DNA of 20,107 nt from positions 1-20,107 of the forward strand of contig JAOZPK010000032.1 of the NCBI GenBank assembly GCA_029932755.1, written 5' to 3'. The notes under the pieces were generated by a model. It ran no database searches, was not told the origin of the DNA, and worked only from the letters and a program-made list of their open reading frames with translations. The stretch comes from Candidatus Cloacimonadota bacterium. Lineage in GTDB: Bacteria; Cloacimonadota; Cloacimonadia; Cloacimonadales; TCS61. A program made the translations under genes and the position numbers. Position 1 is the stretch's first letter. Each line of letters starts with the position of its first letter. This document shows, piece by piece, positions 15,839-20,107 of the stretch.

Positions 15839-18800
15839 ATGAATATAAGTAAATTAAAAGTATTAATTATTCTAATGCTTCTTATCGTGTTTACAGTTAG
15901 TGCATTTGGCAGAACTTACACTGAAACGGGTGCTGATAAGAAATTTGATACTTCACAGGTACATAACCTTGGGAATATCTGGTTACGAATTAGTAACTAC
16001 GGTTACTTTGGATCAGGAGGAGAAGGTTGGCCGTCACTTGAATATCCAGGAGGTTCTACTATTGACTATTTATTCTATGGCGGATTGTGGTTTGGTGCAA
16101 AAAAGGTTAGAAGAGATCATTTGGGAAGACAATATTACTGGCTTGATTATGAACATCCGGATGAAGTTGTTCTTTATGGTGATTCTCTGTGGAGCGATAG
16201 TTTACAGGTGGTAATTGATACATTAGTTAGTATAGGTATTGATGGTTATTTAAGTATTAATGAACTTTTACCTGCATATAATCCGCTGGAAACTTCTTAT
16301 CTTGGATCACAATACACAGCTCATAATTATCAGGATAAAGTTATAACAACTTCCATTAGAGAACAAAGAAAAGGTATTGATGATGATGGTGACGGATTTA
16401 TTGATGAAGATCCTGTAGGATATGCATTTCCATTTATTCCTTCAGAATTTTTTATAGATGAGGCAAGTGTATTCTCAATATATGGTGGTGATTGGCTTCA
16501 TAATTCTGAGATAGCATACGGCACTGATATAATTACCGATGAAGCTAACCAGGCTATGTGGTTCCCGCTCGGATTTTTAGATTTAAGTGATAACTCAAAC
16601 GAACTGTATAATTTCTCAGAGCCGGCAGATGATGATAGTGATGGAATTGTGGATGAAGATGGTTATCCTGTTTCCGAGCAAGATTTTATTTCATACTATT
16701 ATGACTATAGTCCTTTCGAAAACGGTAATCCCGATCCCGATAGAGACTATGGTTCTAGTTCCAGTTCAAATAGACACGTTCCACTCAATATTCGTGTACG
16801 CCAAATGAGTTATCAATGGAGTTACGATTATATTAAAAATCTGATTTATGTTGAATTCGATATTACAAATATGAATGCTCAAGATACACTTTTTGATTGT
16901 GCTATGGGTATTTATATGGATTCTGATGTTGGTCCGCAATCGTTTGGTGGATCTACAATAGCACCGGATGATATCAGTAGCTATATTTCCGGTGAAGGAT
17001 ACGAATTTGCCTATACTTATGATGCAGATCAAGATGGTGGATTGACCACCGGATATGTTGGCTCTCGTGTTTGCACACCAGATCCGGAGCAATTAGTATT
17101 TTCCTGCTGGACTTATGATCTGGATAATACGGGTCCGGATGATTGGGATCCATTGAATTATTCAATAATTCCAACAGCTAATGAAAAATACTGGTTATTA
17201 ACAGGAAGAAATCCTAATGAAGAATTTTTTATTGATCTTAGAACATATCCAAATTCTCAAATCGAAAGTGGTCCTACTGACACAAGGTATCTTTTTGGTT
17301 TCTATGGTGCTCAAGCTCATACTGGTGACATTGATGGAAATGGTATCCTTGATTACTTAGAAATAGACGACGATGGTGTATATTTCAAACGTTGGAATTT
17401 ACCACCAGGCAGAACAATGAAGATTGTTATTGCCGTGTTCCCAGGTAATAGTATTGCTGAATTAAAGAGAACTGCTGAATTTGCAAAGTTTATCTATGGT
17501 GATGCTCAAACACTTACTACAGTTGTTTTACCTGATATCTCCCTTCACTATGAAGCTCCTGAACCACCGGATTATCCAAATATGTACGCCGGGCTTATTA
17601 ATGATGGGAATGCGATAGAAATATATTGGGATAATATATCAGAATTTACAAGAGATATTGGGAATGTACCTCAGAGTGTTGTAGGCTGGCAAATTGAATT
17701 TCCTAATCTGGATAGTTATGCAGTAGGTATAGATAGTACATATATGCCGGAAAGATTTTGGCCAAGTGTATATGGTATCGAGACTGAAAATCCTGAAAAT
17801 GCAATTATAAATCCATGGACAGTATACAGGCTAAGACATGATTTTCAAGGATATGCATTATATGGTAGATCCGGAAGTGGATCTCAGGAAGACTGGGTAG
17901 AAAAAGGTAAATGGGATAAATATGAAACCTTGCAGGATGAAGAAGACTATTTAGTTAATTATAGTGATACATCTTTTGTAGATTATCAAGGCGAAATTGG
18001 AATCGGAACTGAAGATCAATCTCTTCCAAATAGAAGATTAATTACCGAAGAAGATGAAAATTATTATCATCTTAATGAGTATTACGGATTAATCCCATTT
18101 GAGTTTGATCCTGATAATCCTGAATATACATTTGGTAATCATATTTATGATTACTCAAAAACACAAGCAACTGCTGAAGTTGATGGCGTAGATGCTTGGT
18201 CTGATGATAAAAAGGCTTTATATTTTGCAAATCCAGATCTTTTAGCCTTACCTAATGGTGATGACATATATCTTGAATTATACTCTAGAAGCTTGATCCC
18301 ATTAGAAGGATTTATTAGCAACGAAATTCTTCCTGTTCCTGAAATAATTGAAGAGATCAGAATTAAACGTCTTTCTCGTAGATATTATTATGATGTAATT
18401 TCTCATCCACCTAAAGGTATAGAATATTATGTTGCTGTTACTGCCTGGGACAGAGGTATGCCATCTCAGAATGTTCCTTCAAATGAATCCGGCAAAGATG
18501 CTGATGCCAATATGAAGATATTATTCCCCGGACCTTCTGCGAAAACAGATATGGAAAATATTTATGTTGTTCCAAATCCATATATTGGACAGAGTAAATT
18601 TGATGGTAGAAGAGAAGATGATTTCACGGGTGATAGAAGTAGAAGGATCTGGTTTGTGAACTTACCTGAGAATTGTACAATAAAGATCTATACACTTGCT
18701 GGTGATCTTGTTGATAAGGTTGTACACCATGGTAGTGAAGGGGAAGATATTATCACGGTTGGGGCAGCACTTAATAAAGATAAGCTGAAGCAAAGTGATA

Positions 18801-18937
18801 TTACAGCAACTGGAATGGCTTCATGGGATCTGTTATCATATAATAATCAGATCATTGCAGCTGGTGTATATCTATTCTCAGTAAAAGATCATGACTCTGG
18901 GAATATTAAAGTTGGAAAGTTTGTAATAATTAAGTAA
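15839..18937 (+). CDS. Large exported protein with calcium-loop motifs and T9SS-like C-terminal domain
   Basis: This 1032-residue protein has a signal peptide (1 to about 24) and no other membrane segment. The early part has LEYPGGSTIDYLFYGGLWFG, a pattern I recall from large secreted FCB-group proteins. Asp-rich calcium-type motifs occur at 181-191 (DDDGDGFIDED), 264-274 (DDDSDGIVDED) and 497-505 (DIDGNGILD). An Fn3-like stretch starts near 572 (EAPEPPDYPNM, then IEIYWDN), and YYVAVTAWDRG is at 863-873. The final 128 residues (VVPNPY near 910, IKIYTLAGDLVDKVV, WDLLSYNNQIIAAGVYLF, GKFVIIK) match the T9SS sorting/FlgD Ig-like C-terminal plan. It is probably surface-exposed or released; its biochemical function is unknown. 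The Shine-Dalgarno is GGGGGA. It lies between tonB and the PorV-like gene. Confidence 0.82.
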   Translation: MNISKLKVLIILMLLIVFTVSAFGRTYTETGADKKFDTSQVHNLGNIWLRISNYGYFGSGGEGWPSLEYPGGSTIDYLFYGGLWFGAKKVRRDHLGRQYYWLDYEHPDEVVLYGDSLWSDSLQVVIDTLVSIGIDGYLSINELLPAYNPLETSYLGSQYTAHNYQDKVITTSIREQRKGIDDDGDGFIDEDPVGYAFPFIPSEFFIDEASVFSIYGGDWLHNSEIAYGTDIITDEANQAMWFPLGFLDLSDNSNELYNFSEPADDDSDGIVDEDGYPVSEQDFISYYYDYSPFENGNPDPDRDYGSSSSSNRHVPLNIRVRQMSYQWSYDYIKNLIYVEFDITNMNAQDTLFDCAMGIYMDSDVGPQSFGGSTIAPDDISSYISGEGYEFAYTYDADQDGGLTTGYVGSRVCTPDPEQLVFSCWTYDLDNTGPDDWDPLNYSIIPTANEKYWLLTGRNPNEEFFIDLRTYPNSQIESGPTDTRYLFGFYGAQAHTGDIDGNGILDYLEIDDDGVYFKRWNLPPGRTMKIVIAVFPGNSIAELKRTAEFAKFIYGDAQTLTTVVLPDISLHYEAPEPPDYPNMYAGLINDGNAIEIYWDNISEFTRDIGNVPQSVVGWQIEFPNLDSYAVGIDSTYMPERFWPSVYGIETENPENAIINPWTVYRLRHDFQGYALYGRSGSGSQEDWVEKGKWDKYETLQDEEDYLVNYSDTSFVDYQGEIGIGTEDQSLPNRRLITEEDENYYHLNEYYGLIPFEFDPDNPEYTFGNHIYDYSKTQATAEVDGVDAWSDDKKALYFANPDLLALPNGDDIYLELYSRSLIPLEGFISNEILPVPEIIEEIRIKRLSRRYYYDVISHPPKGIEYYVAVTAWDRGMPSQNVPSNESGKDADANMKILFPGPSAKTDMENIYVVPNPYIGQSKFDGRREDDFTGDRSRRIWFVNLPENCTIKIYTLAGDLVDKVVHHGSEGEDIITVGAALNKDKLKQSDITATGMASWDLLSYNNQIIAAGVYLFSVKDHDSGNIKVGKFVIIK

Positions 18938-18939
18938 TT

Positions 18940-18980
18940 GAGTTTTAGGTTCACAGGCAAAACGTCTGTGAACCGAACTC
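18940..18980 (+). repeat. Long imperfect hairpin between cargo and PorV-like genes
   Basis: GGTTCACAG (18948-18956) pairs exactly with CTGTGAACC (18966-18974). Two more pairs (one a G-T wobble) close a five-base loop, and GAGTT (18940-18944) pairs with AACTC (18976-18980) across a small internal loop. No T-run follows, so a classic terminator is unlikely. An RNA-processing, stability or attenuation element between co-transcribed genes is more plausible. Confidence 0.6.
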
Positions 18981-19004
18981 ACAATGATAAATGAGAGGTA
19001 AAAT

Positions 19005-20030
19005 ATGAGAAAATATGTTGTTATACTTATAATACTTATTGTTCTTCCTGGGTTACTGTTTGCTGATATTTTTGCAAAAACAGGAACAGCAGGACTTCAG
19101 TTCTTGAAAATAGGTATTGGTGCAAGAGCTCTTGGTATGGGTGAGGCATATACAGCAGTTACAGATGATATTTCTTCAATTTACTGGAATCCAGCTGGTC
19201 TTGCATTGAAAGCACAAGACCAGGTTATGTTCTCTCATACGGCATGGGTTGCAGGTGTTAACTATGAGTTTGTAGCTTTTTCTAAAGTTACGTCATTAGG
19301 TACTTTTGGAGTTAGCACTGCACTTTTGCATATGGATTATATGGATGTAACTGAAGAAGAGATTTTTGGTCCTACAGGTGAAGAATTCACCTGCTACGAT
19401 TTTATGGCAGGCATCACATATGCAAATGAATTTACTGATAAATTTTCATTTGGTGTTAATGTTAAATACTTACGTGAAAAGCTTGATGAATTTGCTGTAA
19501 ATGGTGTTGCTATAGACATCGGCTCTTTGTATAATACAGGTTGGAAGAATCTTACAATCGGGATGGCGATAAAGAATTTTGGACCGGATCTTGAGTACGA
19601 GATCGACGAAGATGGTGATGGCTTGTTAAATGAAGATCCATTTGATCTCATCGACAATGATGGAGATGGACTAATTGATGAAGACCGTGATGAATTCCCA
19701 TTTAAAATTCCTATGGGATTCTCTCTTGGTGTAGCAATGGATATATATGCAAGAGATAACCAATTATTATTGGCTTCAATTCAGTTAGATAACTGTGTTG
19801 ACAGACAAGAGACTTATAATGTGGGAATGGAATACAAGATCAGTACTTTTAAAATTAGATCAGGATACCAATTAAATTATGATGAAACATCCTATTCAGC
19901 AGGTTTTGGCTGGAGCATTCCAACCAGCTTTGCTGTAATTAATATAGATTATTCTTATACGGATATGGGAGATCTTACGGAGAGTTTTTTTAAATCTCCA
20001 CAAAGATTATCTTTAAAATTGTCATTTTAA
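19005..20030 (+). CDS. PorV/PorQ-family outer-membrane protein with Asp-rich loop insertions
   Basis: This 341-residue protein has a signal peptide (1 to about 20, LFA-D) followed by the PorV/PorQ signature (GLQFLKIGIGARALGMGEAY, then SSIYWNPAGLA). The remainder alternates barrel strands and ends KLSF with the BAM-type terminal Phe. Two calcium-loop-like Asp motifs interrupt the barrel at 201-211 (DEDGDGLLNED) and 217-227 (DNDGDGLIDED), probably in one exposed loop. PorV members are known in T9SS as outer-membrane shuttles for C-terminal-domain cargo; here the gene follows directly after such a cargo gene. That link is inference. The Shine-Dalgarno is GAGAGG. It lies 67 nt after the cargo gene, with a hairpin in the gap. 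Outer-membrane location is confident. Confidence 0.86.
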   Translation: MRKYVVILIILIVLPGLLFADIFAKTGTAGLQFLKIGIGARALGMGEAYTAVTDDISSIYWNPAGLALKAQDQVMFSHTAWVAGVNYEFVAFSKVTSLGTFGVSTALLHMDYMDVTEEEIFGPTGEEFTCYDFMAGITYANEFTDKFSFGVNVKYLREKLDEFAVNGVAIDIGSLYNTGWKNLTIGMAIKNFGPDLEYEIDEDGDGLLNEDPFDLIDNDGDGLIDEDRDEFPFKIPMGFSLGVAMDIYARDNQLLLASIQLDNCVDRQETYNVGMEYKISTFKIRSGYQLNYDETSYSAGFGWSIPTSFAVINIDYSYTDMGDLTESFFKSPQRLSLKLSF

Positions 20031-20062
20031 AAAAAAAATAGCACAAAAAAAGGGAGGAAAAA

Positions 20063-20107
20063 ATGAAAAAGATGTTAATTCTTTTGGGTTTAAGTTTATT
20101 AGTGTGT
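20063..20107 (+). CDS. Start of an exported protein (C-terminus off the right edge)
   Basis: Only 15 codons are present: MKKMLILLGLSLLVC. The Lys-Lys start followed by a Leu-rich core is a signal peptide. GGGAGGAA upstream is a strong ribosome site and the gene lies 32 nt after the PorV-like gene, so it is probably the next operon member. The Cys at the window edge could be a lipobox cysteine, but the residue before it is Val, which is unusual, so lipoprotein status is open. Confidence 0.75.
   Translation, partial: MKKMLILLGLSLLVC

Overview
The window is AT-rich, gene-dense DNA from a Gram-negative (outer-membrane-bearing) bacterium. PorV/PorQ-type outer-membrane proteins, a TonB receptor with a carboxypeptidase-regulatory-like N-terminal domain, and a very large exported protein with a type IX secretion (T9SS)-like C-terminal domain point to the FCB superphylum. 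Candidatus Cloacimonadota or a close relative is my best guess. That placement rests on protein style alone; no rRNA or tRNA gene was seen.

Left part, minus strand (1-2499): a SurA/PpiC-like periplasmic chaperone with C-terminal TPRs, followed after 23 nt by a class II fructose-bisphosphate aldolase that runs off the left edge. A short divergent intergenic region (2500-2616) contains an 18-bp near-palindrome.

Middle part, plus strand (2617-9252): a PTS EIIA-like protein (ptsN type) overlaps a PorV/PorQ-like barrel by ATGA. Then come glyS (glycyl-tRNA synthetase beta subunit), a class I aspartate aminotransferase, a 69-residue single-TM protein, a PfkB-family sugar kinase (ATGA overlap) and a DUF975 membrane protein. 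This looks like one or two housekeeping operons. A 10-bp perfect hairpin (9276-9301) follows the last gene. An octanoyl/lipoate transferase (LipM-like) comes next, apparently preceded by a 12-codon leader ORF that overlaps its start codon, and followed by an overlapping 28-codon hydrophobic mini-ORF.

Right part, plus strand (10372-20107): a compact envelope operon. It contains a TonB-dependent receptor, exbB, two different exbD genes, tonB, a 1032-residue exported protein with calcium-loop-like repeats and a T9SS-like C-terminal domain, a second PorV/PorQ-like barrel carrying Asp-rich calcium-type loops, and the start of another exported protein. Gaps run from 7 to 67 nt and nearly all genes have strong Shine-Dalgarno sites. 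The unit combines an energised TonB machine, its receptor, a candidate T9SS cargo and a PorV-type shuttle, and is the most interesting part of the window. No non-coding stretch exceeds 300 bases; the longest is 9253-9442. No CRISPR array, insertion sequence, tRNA or rRNA was recognised.
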